Shown here one piece after another: positions 9,648 through 19,416 of a stretch of 64,000 nucleotides of DNA (positions are counted from its first letter, which is position 1; each line of letters opens with the position of its first letter). The notes under the pieces are model-generated. The model was not told the origin of the DNA, made no database searches, and worked only from the letters and a program-made list of their open reading frames with translations. A program made the translations under genes and the position numbers. This stretch comes from Hyphomicrobiales bacterium (GTDB lineage: Bacteria > Pseudomonadota > Alphaproteobacteria > Rhizobiales > Xanthobacteraceae), in NCBI GenBank assembly GCA_017305715.1, contig JAFKKG010000014.1:1-64000 (forward strand). The letters are read 5' to 3'.

Positions 9648-11339
9648 ATGTCTGGCGTTACTTTCAACCGCAACCGGGCGAAACTCAAGAAGCTTCTGGG
9701 AATCCGCGCGCGCCTGGCGCTGCTGGCGGTGCTCCTGGTGGCGCCCCTGATGCTGGAACGCGTTCGCTCGCTCGAGGACACCCGCGCCAAGCAGGTGGCA
9801 GCGGCTTCCGAAGAATTCGCCAACATTACCCAGCACAGCGCCGATACCCAGCGCGAGGTGATCTCCTCGGTCGAGACCATGCTGAAATCGGCGGCCTACA
9901 TCCGCGCTTCCGGCGGCATCGCGCGCAGCTGCGAAATATTGCGCGCCAGCCTGCCGAGCAACCTGCCCTGGATCCGCAGCATCATGATCGCCTCGAAGGA
10001 CGGGCTGGTGCAGTGCTCGACCCTCAACATGCAGGTCGGCCTCAATCTCGGCGACCGCGAATATTTCCGCAAGGCGCAGGAAACCCGTGACTTCGTTTTC
10101 AGCGACTATCTGTTCGGAAAAACGAACGGCCGCCCGATGATGATGGCAGCCTATCCGGTGGCCGCCATCAATCCCGAAGAAGACGCCGTGGTCGTCGCCG
10201 GTATCAACATCGACTGGCTGTCGAAGATCATGAACAATCTCGGCGGGCGGCCGGGAATCTCATCCTTGCTGGTCGACAGCGCCGGCGTGGTCATCGCCGC
10301 ACCTTCGGATCAGGCCAGCATGATCGGCCGGCCGCTCGATAACGTGCCGCTATTGTCCGCGATCGCGGAGAAGGCATTGAGTTCCGATGCGCCGAGCGGT
10401 TCGCTTTCCTTTACGGCGATCGACGGCTCCAAACGCGTCATCAGCTTCGCCCGCATCGCCGGAACGCAATCGCGGCTGATCGTCAGCATCGACGAGGCCA
10501 AGGTGACCGCCGCGATCAATCGAGATATCCGCACCGCCTATCTTCAATTGGGATTCGTCTGCCTGTTCGTCCTGCTCGGTGCACTGATCGGCGCGGAGAA
10601 GCTGATCATCAACCCGATCGAGGTCATGACCGGAATGGCCAAGCGGTTCGGCGAGGGCGACTCGTCGGCGCGCGTCGCGCGCCACAAGCTGCCTTCGGAA
10701 TTCATGCCGCTGGCGCGCGCCTTCAACGCGATGGCCGCCCAGCTCAGCCAGCGCGAGCGCGAACTCGTCGCCACCAATGATCGCCTCACCGTGATCGCGT
10801 CGATCGACATGCTGTCCGGCCTTGCCAACCGTCGCGGCTTCCAGAGCCGCCTCGATTTCGAATGGATGAAGGCGCAGCAATACAACAGCGAATTGTCCCT
10901 GCTGATGATCGATGTCGATCACTTCAAGCTCTACAACGACACCTATGGTCACCCCGAAGGCGACGCCTGCCTCACCCGGCTCGGCGAAACGCTGGCCGGC
11001 ATCGCCGCCGACACCATGGGTTTTGCCGGCCGCTATGGCGGCGAGGAATTCTGCCTGCTGTTGCCGAACACGGATTCGCTGAAGGCGCTGGCGGTCGGCG
11101 AGACGGTACGCACGGCGATCCTCGACCTTGCGATGCCTCACGCGACCAGCAGCCATCAAACCGTCACCGTCAGCATCGGTGTCGCCGCCACCCTGCCGAA
11201 CGGCGCGCAGCGTCCGGGCGACCTGATCGAGGCAGCCGACGCCGCCCTCTATGCCGCCAAGCACCGCGGCCGCAACACCGTGGTCGAGCACGGCTTCACC
11301 AGGCTGATCGACGAAGCCGGAATGGCGCTGGCGGGCTAG
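9648..11339 (+). CDS. Membrane sensor diguanylate cyclase (dCache-like, HAMP, GGDEF)
   Basis: A 563-residue protein. TM1 is at about 20-38, followed by a roughly 270-residue periplasmic Cache-like sensor, TM2 (about 300-322), a HAMP linker and a C-terminal GGDEF domain. The active site reads GGEEF (about 464-468), so c-di-GMP synthesis is expected. The RxxD inhibitory site five residues upstream is not present. The ATG at 9648 is chosen because it puts the basic RNRAKLKK segment before TM1; longer frames extend into the YggS gene. Confidence 0.88.
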   Translation: MSGVTFNRNRAKLKKLLGIRARLALLAVLLVAPLMLERVRSLEDTRAKQVAAASEEFANITQHSADTQREVISSVETMLKSAAYIRASGGIARSCEILRASLPSNLPWIRSIMIASKDGLVQCSTLNMQVGLNLGDREYFRKAQETRDFVFSDYLFGKTNGRPMMMAAYPVAAINPEEDAVVVAGINIDWLSKIMNNLGGRPGISSLLVDSAGVVIAAPSDQASMIGRPLDNVPLLSAIAEKALSSDAPSGSLSFTAIDGSKRVISFARIAGTQSRLIVSIDEAKVTAAINRDIRTAYLQLGFVCLFVLLGALIGAEKLIINPIEVMTGMAKRFGEGDSSARVARHKLPSEFMPLARAFNAMAAQLSQRERELVATNDRLTVIASIDMLSGLANRRGFQSRLDFEWMKAQQYNSELSLLMIDVDHFKLYNDTYGHPEGDACLTRLGETLAGIAADTMGFAGRYGGEEFCLLLPNTDSLKALAVGETVRTAILDLAMPHATSSHQTVTVSIGVAATLPNGAQRPGDLIEAADAALYAAKHRGRNTVVEHGFTRLIDEAGMALAG

Positions 11340-11451
11340 CGATCTCGTGGCTCGGACCTGGTACAGCGAGGCGCCCGAAACCAAATCGCGAAACAGCCCC
11401 ATGCGAAGATAGAATGGGGTTCAATTCGCAATCCTATTGCTGTGTGTATCT

Positions 11452-12516
11452 TTAGCCTGCGGCCCGCTGCTCAGGCGCAGCCTCGAGCTCAGTCTCGATG
11501 ACGACCCGGTTGCGTCCGGTTTTCTTGGCCTGATAGAGCGCGCGGTCGCAGCGTTCGATCAGGTCGGCCATGGATTCACCGCCCTGGAACTGCGCCACCC
11601 CGATGGAGATCGTAATGCCGGGCAGCGCTTCGCCGGTCGAACGGCGGGTGAGGTGGCATTCGGCGACCGCACGCCGGATCCGTTCGGCAACGGTGGCGGC
11701 GGTCGCAAGGCCCGCGTTCGGCAAAACGACGATGAGCTCCTCGCCGCCATATCGGGCCGGCAGGTCGACGTCGCGCACGCGCTCGCGCAACACCTTCGCC
11801 ATCAGGCGAAGCACCTGGTCACCGACGCCGTGGCCGAACTCGTCGTTGAAGCGCTTGAAGTGATCGATGTCGATCATAAGGGCGCTGACGGGATCGCCCT
11901 GCTCCAGCGCGGCGAGCTGGGCCTTGCGAAAGAACTCCTCCAGCGCCCGGCGGTTCGGCAGGCCGGTCAGCGTGTCGGTCTTGGCGCGCTCCTCGGACTT
12001 GATGAGGGAATCGCGGATCGCCGCAAGCTCGCGTGATTTCTCGACAAAACTGACTTCGAGCTTGGTGGCGCGCGTGGTCGCCTTGGCGAGTTCACCCATC
12101 AGGCTCTCGATCAGCAGCTTGGGGTCGGCACCGGCTTCCGTGCGTTCGGCAACATCGTTGATCGCGGCCATTTGGGTGCGGTTGTCGGCGATTGCCGTGG
12201 TCAGGAACTGCTTGGCTGAGGCCATCACCGAATGCAGTTGCTGGGAAACCTCGTAAGCCACCGCCTCGTCGGAGGCTTTGGTCCCGACATAGCTGTCATG
12301 GATTTCGCGATTGGTGTGGGCGTCGAATTTGCGCTTGTTGCCGATCAGGATATCGATCGCCCGCTTCAGCGCCGGTGGCGCGCCGATTGTATAGTTGAAC
12401 CAGACATGGAAATTGTTCGGCGTCGGCGGCACGCGATGCTCGGCCATTGACCGCAAGGCCTTTTCGGCGACCGACGTCGCGTACTCGAAATCCAGCTCGT
12501 CGAACGACGCGGTCAC
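11452..12516 (-). CDS. Soluble diguanylate cyclase (GGDEF)
   Basis: A 354-residue protein without membrane segments. The N-terminal 170 residues are helical, beginning [16 protein letters not shown], with a coiled-coil-like linker. The GGDEF domain has GGEEL at about 257-261 and an intact RxxD I-site (RDVD) exactly five residues before it, implying product inhibition by c-di-GMP. GGEEL is a variant of GGEEF seen in active enzymes. It is convergent with the other cyclase, but the two differ in architecture, so this is not a recent duplication. Confidence 0.88.
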   Translation of the reverse strand: MTASFDELDFEYATSVAEKALRSMAEHRVPPTPNNFHVWFNYTIGAPPALKRAIDILIGNKRKFDAHTNREIHDSYVGTKASDEAVAYEVSQQLHSVMASAKQFLTTAIADNRTQMAAINDVAERTEAGADPKLLIESLMGELAKATTRATKLEVSFVEKSRELAAIRDSLIKSEERAKTDTLTGLPNRRALEEFFRKAQLAALEQGDPVSALMIDIDHFKRFNDEFGHGVGDQVLRLMAKVLRERVRDVDLPARYGGEELIVVLPNAGLATAATVAERIRRAVAECHLTRRSTGEALPGITISIGVAQFQGGESMADLIERCDRALYQAKKTGRNRVVIETELEAAPEQRAAG

Positions 12517-12732
12517 GGTATGGGTGGTTCCTGTCGGAGAATTTCATGCTGTTTTGATAGGCACGTTCCCATGAATTCGTTAAATGCCCCTCAATCCGGC
12601 CTATCGCCCTGCTTATACCCCCACCGCCACGCGGCCCGGCCCATCGGACCCAACCCGTTGACCCCGCAGTCGATTCTATGGCCTAGTCCGCCGTCCTTTG
12701 ACGGCCGAAAAACCCCAGAACCACGCGATTCC

Positions 12733-15357
12733 ATGACCTCCGAACGCTATAACGCCCGTGACTCCGAGCCGCGCTGGCAACGCCAGTGGGACCAGAAGGC
12801 GATCTTCGCCTCCAAAAACGACGATTCGCGGCCGAAATACTACGTGCTCGAGATGTTCCCCTACCCGTCCGGGCGCATCCATATCGGCCACGTCCGCAAC
12901 TACACGCTGGGCGACGTGCTGGCGCGCTTCATGCGCGCCAAAGGGTTCAACGTGCTGCACCCGATGGGCTGGGACGCCTTCGGACTGCCGGCCGAGAACG
13001 CCGCGATCGAGCGCAAGGTGGCGCCGAAGGCCTGGACCTACGACAACATCGCCGCGATGAAGAAACAGCTGCAGTCGATCGGGCTGTCGCTGGACTGGTC
13101 ACGCGAATTCGCGACCTGCGATCCCAGCTATTACAAGCATCAGCAGAAGATGTTCCTGGACATGCTGCGTGCCGGTCTCGCCGAGCGCGAAAAGCGCAAG
13201 CTCAACTGGGACCCGGTCGACATGACCGTGCTCGCCAACGAGCAGGTGATCGACGGCCGCGGCTGGCGTTCCGGCGCCGTCGTCGAACAGCGCGAGATGA
13301 GCCAGTGGGTCTTCAAGATCACGAAGTATTCGCAGGAACTGCTGGACGCCCTGGACGGGCTGGATCGCTGGCCCGACAAGGTGCGGCTGATGCAGCGCAA
13401 CTGGATCGGCCGCTCCGAGGGCCTCCTGGTGCGCTTCGCGCTGGATCCGGCGACGACGCCGGCCGGCGAGAACGAATTGAAGATTTTCACGACGCGGCCC
13501 GACACGCTGTTCGGCGCCAAATTCATGGCGATCGCGGCCGACCATCCGCTGGCGATCGCAGCGGCGGCGAAGAATCCTGATCTCGCCGCGTTCATCGCCG
13601 AGGTGAAACGCAGCGGCACCGCGCAGGAAATCATCGACACCGCCGAAAAGCAGGGCTTTGATACTGGTATCCGCGCCCTGCATCCGTTCGATCCGAACTG
13701 GAAGCTGCCGGTCTATGTCGCGAATTTCGTGCTGATGGAGTACGGCACGGGCGCCATCTTCGGCTGCCCGGGACACGACCAGCGCGACCTCGACTTCGTC
13801 AATAAATACGCGCTCGGCGTCACGCCCGTGGTGTGTCCCGAGGGTCAGGACCCCAAGACTTTCGTCATCACCGACATCGCCTATGACGGCGACGGCCGCA
13901 TGATCAATTCACGCTTCCTCGATGGCATGACCATCGAGGAAGCCAAGGAAGAAGTCGCAAAGCGGCTGGAGACCGAGTTGCGCGGCAACCTGCCGGTCGC
14001 CGAACGCCAGGTGAATTTCCGCCTGCGCGACTGGGGCATTTCGCGCCAGCGCTATTGGGGCTGCCCGATCCCGGTGATCCATTGCCCGAAATGCGACGTG
14101 GTGCCGGTGCCGGATGCGGACCTGCCGGTGGTGCTGCCGGAGGATGTCTCCTTCGACAAGCCCGGCAACGCGCTCGACCATCATCCGACCTGGAAGCACG
14201 TCACCTGCCCGAAATGCGGCGGCAAGGCCCAGCGCGAAACCGACACCATGGACACGTTCGTGGATTCGTCCTGGTATTTCGCGCGCTTCACCGATCCCTG
14301 GAACGAAAAGGCGCCGACCACGCCTGACGTGGCCAACCGGATGATGCCGGTCGACCAGTATATCGGCGGCGTCGAGCACGCGATCCTGCATTTGCTCTAC
14401 AGCCGCTTCTTCACCCGCGCGATGAAGGAGACGGGCCATATCGACATGAAGGAGCCGTTCGCCGGCATGTTCACGCAGGGCATGGTGGTGCACGAGACGT
14501 ACAAGAGGGCTGACGGGGCCTGGGTTACACCGGCCGAGGTCAAAATCGAGGTTAGTGACAACGGTCGCCACGCTAGCCTGCTTACTACTGGCGAAGCAAT
14601 CACGATCGGCCCGATCGAAAAGATGTCGAAGGCAAAGAAGAACGTGGTCGACCCCGACGACATCATCGCGACCTACGGCGCCGACGTTGCGCGATGGTTC
14701 ATGCTGTCGGATTCCCCGCCCGACCGCGACGTGATCTGGAGCGACGAGCGCGTGCAGGGCGCCTCACGCTTCGTGCAGCGGCTGTGGCGGCTGGTGAATG
14801 AATCCGCCGAACTGGCCAAGGGTGCCCCCGCCGCCCGGCCGGCGGCCTTCAGCGACGACGCGCTGGCGCTGCGCAAGGCGGCGCATGGCGCCCTCGACAA
14901 GGTCTCCAACGGCATCGAGCGGCTGCATTTCAACGTCTGCCTGGCCCATATCCGCGAATTCGCCAATGCGCTGGCCGAGGTGCTGGCGCGCGACGGGCAG
15001 AAGGCGCCCGATCTGGTCTGGTCGGTCCGCGAGGCCGCAGTCATCCTTGTTCAACTGTTCGCGCCCATGATGCCCCATCTGGCCGAGGAGTGCTGGATGG
15101 TCTTGGGGCAATCCGGGCTGATTTCGGAGGCCAATTGGCCCCAAATCGAACGCGATTTGCTGGTTGAAGACACGGTGACGCTGGTGGTCCAGGTCAACGG
15201 CAAAAAACGGGGTGATGTAACCGTGCCACGGGGTGCCCAAAATCCGGAAATTGAGGCTGCCGTTCTGGCCCTCGATGCGGTAAAACTCGCCCTGGGCGGC
15301 AAGGCCGTCCGCAAGGTGATCGTTGTTCCCATGAGGATCGTGAATGTCGTTGGCTAG
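12733..15357 (+). CDS. leuS: Leucyl-tRNA synthetase
   Basis: An 874-residue class Ia synthetase charging tRNA-Leu. Visible are HIGH (residues 50-53, in [10 protein letters not shown]), the CP1 editing domain with [11 protein letters not shown], a zinc-finger-like segment with CPKC motifs, and the second signature KMSKA (630-634), where the usual last Ser is Ala. The start at 12733 matches the family N-terminus ([10 protein letters not shown]). The frame can be extended upstream to 12520, but that part has no family support. Its end overlaps lptE by 14 bp. Confidence 0.96.
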   Translation: MTSERYNARDSEPRWQRQWDQKAIFASKNDDSRPKYYVLEMFPYPSGRIHIGHVRNYTLGDVLARFMRAKGFNVLHPMGWDAFGLPAENAAIERKVAPKAWTYDNIAAMKKQLQSIGLSLDWSREFATCDPSYYKHQQKMFLDMLRAGLAEREKRKLNWDPVDMTVLANEQVIDGRGWRSGAVVEQREMSQWVFKITKYSQELLDALDGLDRWPDKVRLMQRNWIGRSEGLLVRFALDPATTPAGENELKIFTTRPDTLFGAKFMAIAADHPLAIAAAAKNPDLAAFIAEVKRSGTAQEIIDTAEKQGFDTGIRALHPFDPNWKLPVYVANFVLMEYGTGAIFGCPGHDQRDLDFVNKYALGVTPVVCPEGQDPKTFVITDIAYDGDGRMINSRFLDGMTIEEAKEEVAKRLETELRGNLPVAERQVNFRLRDWGISRQRYWGCPIPVIHCPKCDVVPVPDADLPVVLPEDVSFDKPGNALDHHPTWKHVTCPKCGGKAQRETDTMDTFVDSSWYFARFTDPWNEKAPTTPDVANRMMPVDQYIGGVEHAILHLLYSRFFTRAMKETGHIDMKEPFAGMFTQGMVVHETYKRADGAWVTPAEVKIEVSDNGRHASLLTTGEAITIGPIEKMSKAKKNVVDPDDIIATYGADVARWFMLSDSPPDRDVIWSDERVQGASRFVQRLWRLVNESAELAKGAPAARPAAFSDDALALRKAAHGALDKVSNGIERLHFNVCLAHIREFANALAEVLARDGQKAPDLVWSVREAAVILVQLFAPMMPHLAEECWMVLGQSGLISEANWPQIERDLLVEDTVTLVVQVNGKKRGDVTVPRGAQNPEIEAAVLALDAVKLALGGKAVRKVIVVPMRIVNVVG

Positions 15358-15895
15358 AACCCGGATCGCCGCTCGGCTGCTCGCCGTCGCCGCTCTGGCG
15401 GCGCTGACGGCCGGCTGCTTCCAGCCGATGTATGCCGAACGTGCCGACGGCACACCCGGTCTGCGCGAAAAGCTGATGGGCGTGGAAGTCCCGCCCGTCG
15501 ACAAGAACAACGCCTCCCGCGAGGCCCGCGTCCAGGTCGAAATCCGCAACGCCCTGGCCTTCAAGCTCTATGGCAATGCCACCGGCATGCCGCCGACCCA
15601 CCGGCTGGTGCTGCGGTTCTCCACCACGCGCTCGTCGCTGATGATCGATCCGACTACCGCGCTGCCGTCGAGCGAGAATTACGGCATCGACACCCAGTAT
15701 AATCTGATCGATCTTGCCACCAATAAATCCGTGATGACGGGCACGACGTTCTCCCGCGTGTCCTACGACATCCCGGGCCAGTTGCAGCGCTTCGCCCGTG
15801 CCCGCGCCTTCCGCGACGCCGAGGATCGCGCCGCCCAGGAGATCGCGGAAAATATCCAGACCCGGCTGGCGTCGTTCTTCGTCGCCGGCACCTGA
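15344..15895 (+). CDS. lptE: LPS-assembly lipoprotein LptE
   Basis: A 183-residue lipoprotein. A signal peptide ends in the lipobox LTAGC (Cys about 25), followed by FQPMY, the common start of mature alphaproteobacterial LptE. LptE plugs the LptD barrel and helps insert lipopolysaccharide in the outer membrane. The gene sits between leuS (14-bp overlap) and holA, the usual order. Outside the lipobox the sequence is poorly conserved, so the call leans on position and N-terminus. Confidence 0.87.
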   Translation: MSLARTRIAARLLAVAALAALTAGCFQPMYAERADGTPGLREKLMGVEVPPVDKNNASREARVQVEIRNALAFKLYGNATGMPPTHRLVLRFSTTRSSLMIDPTTALPSSENYGIDTQYNLIDLATNKSVMTGTTFSRVSYDIPGQLQRFARARAFRDAEDRAAQEIAENIQTRLASFFVAGT

Positions 15896-15902
15896 TCTGT
15901 CC

Positions 15903-15995
15903 GTCATTCCGGTTCGCGCGACGCGCGAACCCGGAATCCAGAGATTATTCGATCGAGATTCCGGGCCCACGCGAAGACGCGTGTCCCGGAATGAC
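15903..15995. repeat. Palindromic GTCATTCCGG-type intergenic repeat
   Basis: The element begins GTCATTCCGG and ends CCCGGAATGAC, with internal inverted arms around CGCGCGACGCGCG. It resembles the short palindromic repeats abundant in Bradyrhizobium. It occupies most of the 126-bp gap between lptE and holA and could act as a transcript-stability or attenuation element. Confidence 0.65.
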
Positions 15996-16021
15996 GACGC
16001 AAGGTCGAACAAGGTCAACCC

Positions 16022-17050
16022 GTGGTCGCGCTTCGTGGAAAAGAGATCGACGCTTTTCTCGCCCGGCCCGATTCCGGCCGGCCCATCATCCTGCTCTATG
16101 GTCCCGATGCCGGCCTGGTGCGCGAGCGCGCCGACGCGCTGCTGGCATCCGCGGTCGATGATCCCAATGATCCGTTTTCGCTGGTGCGGATGGATGGCGA
16201 CGAATTGTCCGCCGAGCCGTCGCGGCTGGTCGACGAGGCCATGACGATACCCATGTTCGGCGGCCGCCGCGCCATCCGGGTGCGCGCCGGCTCGCGCAGT
16301 TTTGCCGCCGGTATCGACACGCTGGCAGAAATGCCGCTCAAGGATTGCCGCATCGTGATCGAGGCCGGCGAGCTGCGAGCGGAATCGCCGCTGCGAAAGG
16401 CCTGTGAGCGCGCCAAGACCGCGGTCGCGATCGCCTGCTATCCCGACACCGAGCGCGATCTGGCGAGGCTGATCGATGACGAATTGCGCCCCTCCAGTCT
16501 ACGCATCGCCGCCGACGCGCGCGCGGTATTGACCGCGCTGCTCGGCGGTGACCGGCAGGCCTCACGCAACGAACTCAAAAAACTCGCGCTCTATGCCCAT
16601 GGCAAGGCCGAGGTCTCGATCGACGACGTGATGGCGGTTGTCGCCGATGCCTCCGAACTGAAGCTCGACCCGATCGTCGACGGCGCGTTCGCGGGCAGGG
16701 TGGATCTGGTCGAGAGCGAGTTTGCAAAGGCAATGATCGCGGGCACCTATCCCGGCGTGATCATTTCGGCCGCCCAACGCCAGGCGGCGTGGCTGCACAA
16801 ATCAGCCCTCGCGGTGGCCGAAGGCACGCCGGTCTCGACCCTGCTCGAAAGCGGCTATCCGCGGCTGCATTTTTCGCGCAAGGCCGCGGTCGAAATAGCG
16901 CTGCGGAATTTCAACGCGACGAAGCTTGTTGCGATCATCGATCAGCTCGCGACCGCCGCCTTCGACATGCGCAAACAGGCCGCGCTGGCATCCGCGATCG
17001 CGCAACGCGCCCTGCTGTCGATCGCAGCGAATGCGAAGCGCAGGGGATGA
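16022..17050 (+). CDS. holA: DNA polymerase III delta subunit
   Basis: A 342-residue clamp-loader subunit beginning at a GTG codon. The N-terminus RPIILLYGPDAGLVRERAD is the typical delta-family opening of the AAA+-like domain, without a complete Walker A. The C-terminal collar region is helical. Delta opens the beta sliding clamp during loading. It follows leuS-lptE, as in many alphaproteobacteria, and overlaps the next gene by ATGA. Confidence 0.92.
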   Translation: MVALRGKEIDAFLARPDSGRPIILLYGPDAGLVRERADALLASAVDDPNDPFSLVRMDGDELSAEPSRLVDEAMTIPMFGGRRAIRVRAGSRSFAAGIDTLAEMPLKDCRIVIEAGELRAESPLRKACERAKTAVAIACYPDTERDLARLIDDELRPSSLRIAADARAVLTALLGGDRQASRNELKKLALYAHGKAEVSIDDVMAVVADASELKLDPIVDGAFAGRVDLVESEFAKAMIAGTYPGVIISAAQRQAAWLHKSALAVAEGTPVSTLLESGYPRLHFSRKAAVEIALRNFNATKLVAIIDQLATAAFDMRKQAALASAIAQRALLSIAANAKRRG

Positions 17051-17409
17051 GCATTTCCGGCGAGACGGGACGCTTCGTAACGCTTTGGCGGCCGGTTGGT
17101 CCGCGCGAGCTGGAATTGATTCGAGAGAGCGGCATGCGCGCGTTCCCGCCTCGGCTTCCGGAGCAGCCGATCTTTTATCCCGTGCTATCGGAAGAATACG
17201 CCGTGAAGATTGCCCGCGACTGGAACGTGCCGGCCAGCGGCTCCGGCTATGTCACTCGTTTTGAAGTACGGCGGAGCTTTCTGGAAAACTATAGCGTCCA
17301 ACCGGCCGGCGGTTCCGCGCATTTGGAATACTGGATTCCCGCGGAGGCAATGACTGCTTTCAACGAGGCCATCGTGGGCGAAATTAAGATCGTCGCTGAG
17401 TTTCATTGA
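17047..17409 (+). CDS. Small conserved protein of unknown function
   Basis: A 120-residue protein starting at the ATGA overlap with holA, so translation is probably coupled. The motifs PRLPEQPIFYPVLSEEYA and IARDWNVPASGSGYVTRFEV recall a widespread small family that annotation pipelines sometimes label 'ADP-ribosylation/crystallin J1'; the basis of that label is not visible here. There is no signal peptide or membrane segment. The function is unknown, and the link to holA may be only transcriptional. Confidence 0.8.
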   Translation: MSISGETGRFVTLWRPVGPRELELIRESGMRAFPPRLPEQPIFYPVLSEEYAVKIARDWNVPASGSGYVTRFEVRRSFLENYSVQPAGGSAHLEYWIPAEAMTAFNEAIVGEIKIVAEFH

Positions 17410-17420
17410 CGGGCACTCGC

Positions 17421-17504
17421 CGTCATTGCGAGCGAAGCGAAACAATCCATACCTCAACCCGGGGATGGATGGATTGCTTCGTCGCTTCGCTCCGCGCAAT
17501 GACG
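17421..17504. repeat. Palindromic GTCATTGCGAGC repeat
   Basis: Begins CGTCATTGCGAGCGAAGCGA and ends with the reverse complement of that arm (CGCTCCGCGCAATGACG-type), with AATCCAT/ATGGATT inside. A second copy is at 20139-20221. It lies between two convergent genes and could act as a bidirectional terminator. Confidence 0.7.
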
Positions 17505-17523
17505 TGGAGAGAGGCCTGCTGAA

Positions 17524-18405
17524 TTAGCTCCCCTTCGCCAGCCGCCGCATCACCTCGTCGAGCTGTTCGAGGTTGCGGTAGTTGATCTGCACGGAGCCGC
17601 CGGGGTCGCGGTGGTTGACCGTCACGGCGAGGCCGAGCGCATCGCTGACACGCTTCTCCAGCGCGATCGTATCCGGGTCCTTGGTCTTGCCGCCGCTGCG
17701 CGCCTTCTGCGGCTTGCGCTCCGGCACGCCCTCCTCGTGCGCCAGCGCCTCGGCCTGGCGGACGTTGAGGCCTTCGGCGACGATGCGCTTGGCGGAGGCA
17801 AGCGGATCCGGCACGCCGATCAGCGCGCGGGCGTGGCCGGCTGACAGTTCGCCCTTGGAGATGAGAGTCTGCACCTCCGCCGGCAGCTTCGTCAGCCGCA
17901 TCATGTTTGCGACATGGCTGCGGCTCTTGCCGACTTCCTTGGCAATCTCTTCCTGGCTGCGTTTGAATTCTTCCGCGAGCGCATGATAGCCCTGCGCCTC
18001 TTCCATCGCATTGAGGTCTTCGCGCTGCACGTTCTCGATGATCATGATCTCGAGTGCGTCAGAGTCGCTGACCTCGATCGGCACGATCGGCACTTCGTGC
18101 AGGCCGGCCAGTTGCGAGGCACGCCAGCGGCGCTCGCCGGCGATGATCTCGTAACGATCGGCCGTGCCCTTGACCGGACGCACCACGATCGGCTGGATCA
18201 CGCCATGCTGCTTGACTGACGCCGCAAGTTCGCCGAGTTCGGCATCGGCAAATGTCCGGCGCGGGTTGCGCGGATTTGCTTTCAGAAATTCGATCGGCAC
18301 CTTGCGCTGATTGCGCGGGCGTTCGACATGCGCGGCCTCGCCGCCGACATCCCCGATCAGACTTGCAAGACCGCGGCCCAGTCGCGAACGCGCTTCGTCG
18401 GCCAT
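17524..18405 (-). CDS. parB: Chromosome-partitioning protein ParB
   Basis: A 293-residue parS-binding CTPase. The N-terminal ParB/Sulfiredoxin domain includes LGRGLASLIGD and the nucleotide-binding IIAGERRWRAS motif. A central helix-turn-helix region (EIAKEVGKSRSHVANMMRL) recognises parS, and the C-terminus should dimerise. The start at 18405 has a GGGAG ribosome site just upstream and is preferred to 18426. Four parS palindromes lie 1.6-3.9 kb upstream. It is encoded after parA, separated by a 165-bp repeat-containing gap. Confidence 0.95.
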   Translation of the reverse strand: MADEARSRLGRGLASLIGDVGGEAAHVERPRNQRKVPIEFLKANPRNPRRTFADAELGELAASVKQHGVIQPIVVRPVKGTADRYEIIAGERRWRASQLAGLHEVPIVPIEVSDSDALEIMIIENVQREDLNAMEEAQGYHALAEEFKRSQEEIAKEVGKSRSHVANMMRLTKLPAEVQTLISKGELSAGHARALIGVPDPLASAKRIVAEGLNVRQAEALAHEEGVPERKPQKARSGGKTKDPDTIALEKRVSDALGLAVTVNHRDPGGSVQINYRNLEQLDEVMRRLAKGS

Positions 18406-18469
18406 CGCCAGCTCCCTTGGATTCACGCAAGATACTCCGGAATTAGAAACTGTGGTTCATTGTGCGGAT

Positions 18470-18562
18470 CGTAGGGTGGGCAAAGGCGCTCTTCGCGCCG
18501 TGCCCACCATTCCATCCGCGAGACAAGTTGGTGGGCACGCTTCGCTTTGCCCACCCTGCGGA
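18470..18562. repeat. Palindromic GTAGGGTGGGCAAAG repeat between parA and parB
   Basis: The inverted arms read GTAGGGTGGGCAAAG... and ...CTTTGCCCACCCTGCG, with a second inner pair GTGCCCACC/GGTGGGCAC. It separates parA from parB on the same strand and could change the ParA:ParB ratio through mRNA processing; that is inference. Confidence 0.7.
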
Positions 18563-18570
18563 TTTCAAGT

Positions 18571-19416
18571 TCAATGCGTGCGCAGCTCGCGCTCGCGCTG
18601 GATCACTTCGGTCGCGAGCTTGAGATACGCATCGCTGCCGACGCATTTGAGATCGTAGACCAGCACCGGCTTGCCGTAGGACGGCGCCTCGGAGATGCGC
18701 ACGTTGCGCGGGATCATGGTGTTGTAGACCTTGGCTCCCATGAACTGCCGCACGTCGGCCACGACCTGGTTCGACAAATTGTTGCGCGAGTCGAACATGG
18801 TCAGCACGATCCCGTGGATCGACAGATTGGGATTCAGCGTCGAGCGCACCTGCTCCACCGTCTGCAACAATTGCGACAGGCCTTCCAGCGCGAAGAACTC
18901 ACATTGCAGCGGCACCAGGATCGCATCCGACGCCGCCATCGCATTTACGGTGAGCAGGTTGAGCGACGGCGGGCAGTCGATCAGCACATAGGTGTAATCG
19001 GCGCCGGGCTCCGCGTCGTTGTTCAGCGCTGCGATCGCGTCGCGCAAACGAAAGGCGCGGCCGGGCGTCGTGCCCAATTCGAGTTCGAGACCCGACAGAT
19101 CCATGGTGGAGGCGGCGATATGCAGGCGCGGCACGGCGGTCACGACCACGGCTTCGCGCAGCGGAGCTTCGCCGATCAGGACGTCATAGGTCGAGCAGTT
19201 GCGGTTGCGGCGATCGATGCCGAGGCCGGTGGAGGCGTTGCCCTGAGGATCGAGGTCGACGATCAGCACGCGCTCACCGATCGCAGCGAGTGCCGTGCCC
19301 AGATTGATCGCGGTGGTGGTCTTGCCGACGCCGCCCTTCTGGTTCGCGAGCGACAAAATGCGCGGATGGGGAGGTGGTGTAGGCGCCCTATCCTCTTGAT
19401 ATAACTGATCAATCAC
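18571..19416 (-). CDS. parA: Chromosome-partitioning ATPase ParA
   Basis: A 281-residue Walker-type ATPase. The deviant Walker A KGGVGKTT is at residues 27-34, with VLIVDLDPQGNAS and YVLIDCPPSL following. ParA forms the nucleoid gradient that moves ParB-parS complexes. The GTG start at 19416 overlaps the rsmG stop as GTGA, indicating translational coupling in an mnmG-rsmG-parA-parB operon. Reading frame extends upstream to 19530 inside rsmG but without family support. Confidence 0.95.
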   Translation of the reverse strand: MIDQLYQEDRAPTPPPHPRILSLANQKGGVGKTTTAINLGTALAAIGERVLIVDLDPQGNASTGLGIDRRNRNCSTYDVLIGEAPLREAVVVTAVPRLHIAASTMDLSGLELELGTTPGRAFRLRDAIAALNNDAEPGADYTYVLIDCPPSLNLLTVNAMAASDAILVPLQCEFFALEGLSQLLQTVEQVRSTLNPNLSIHGIVLTMFDSRNNLSNQVVADVRQFMGAKVYNTMIPRNVRISEAPSYGKPVLVYDLKCVGSDAYLKLATEVIQRERELRTH

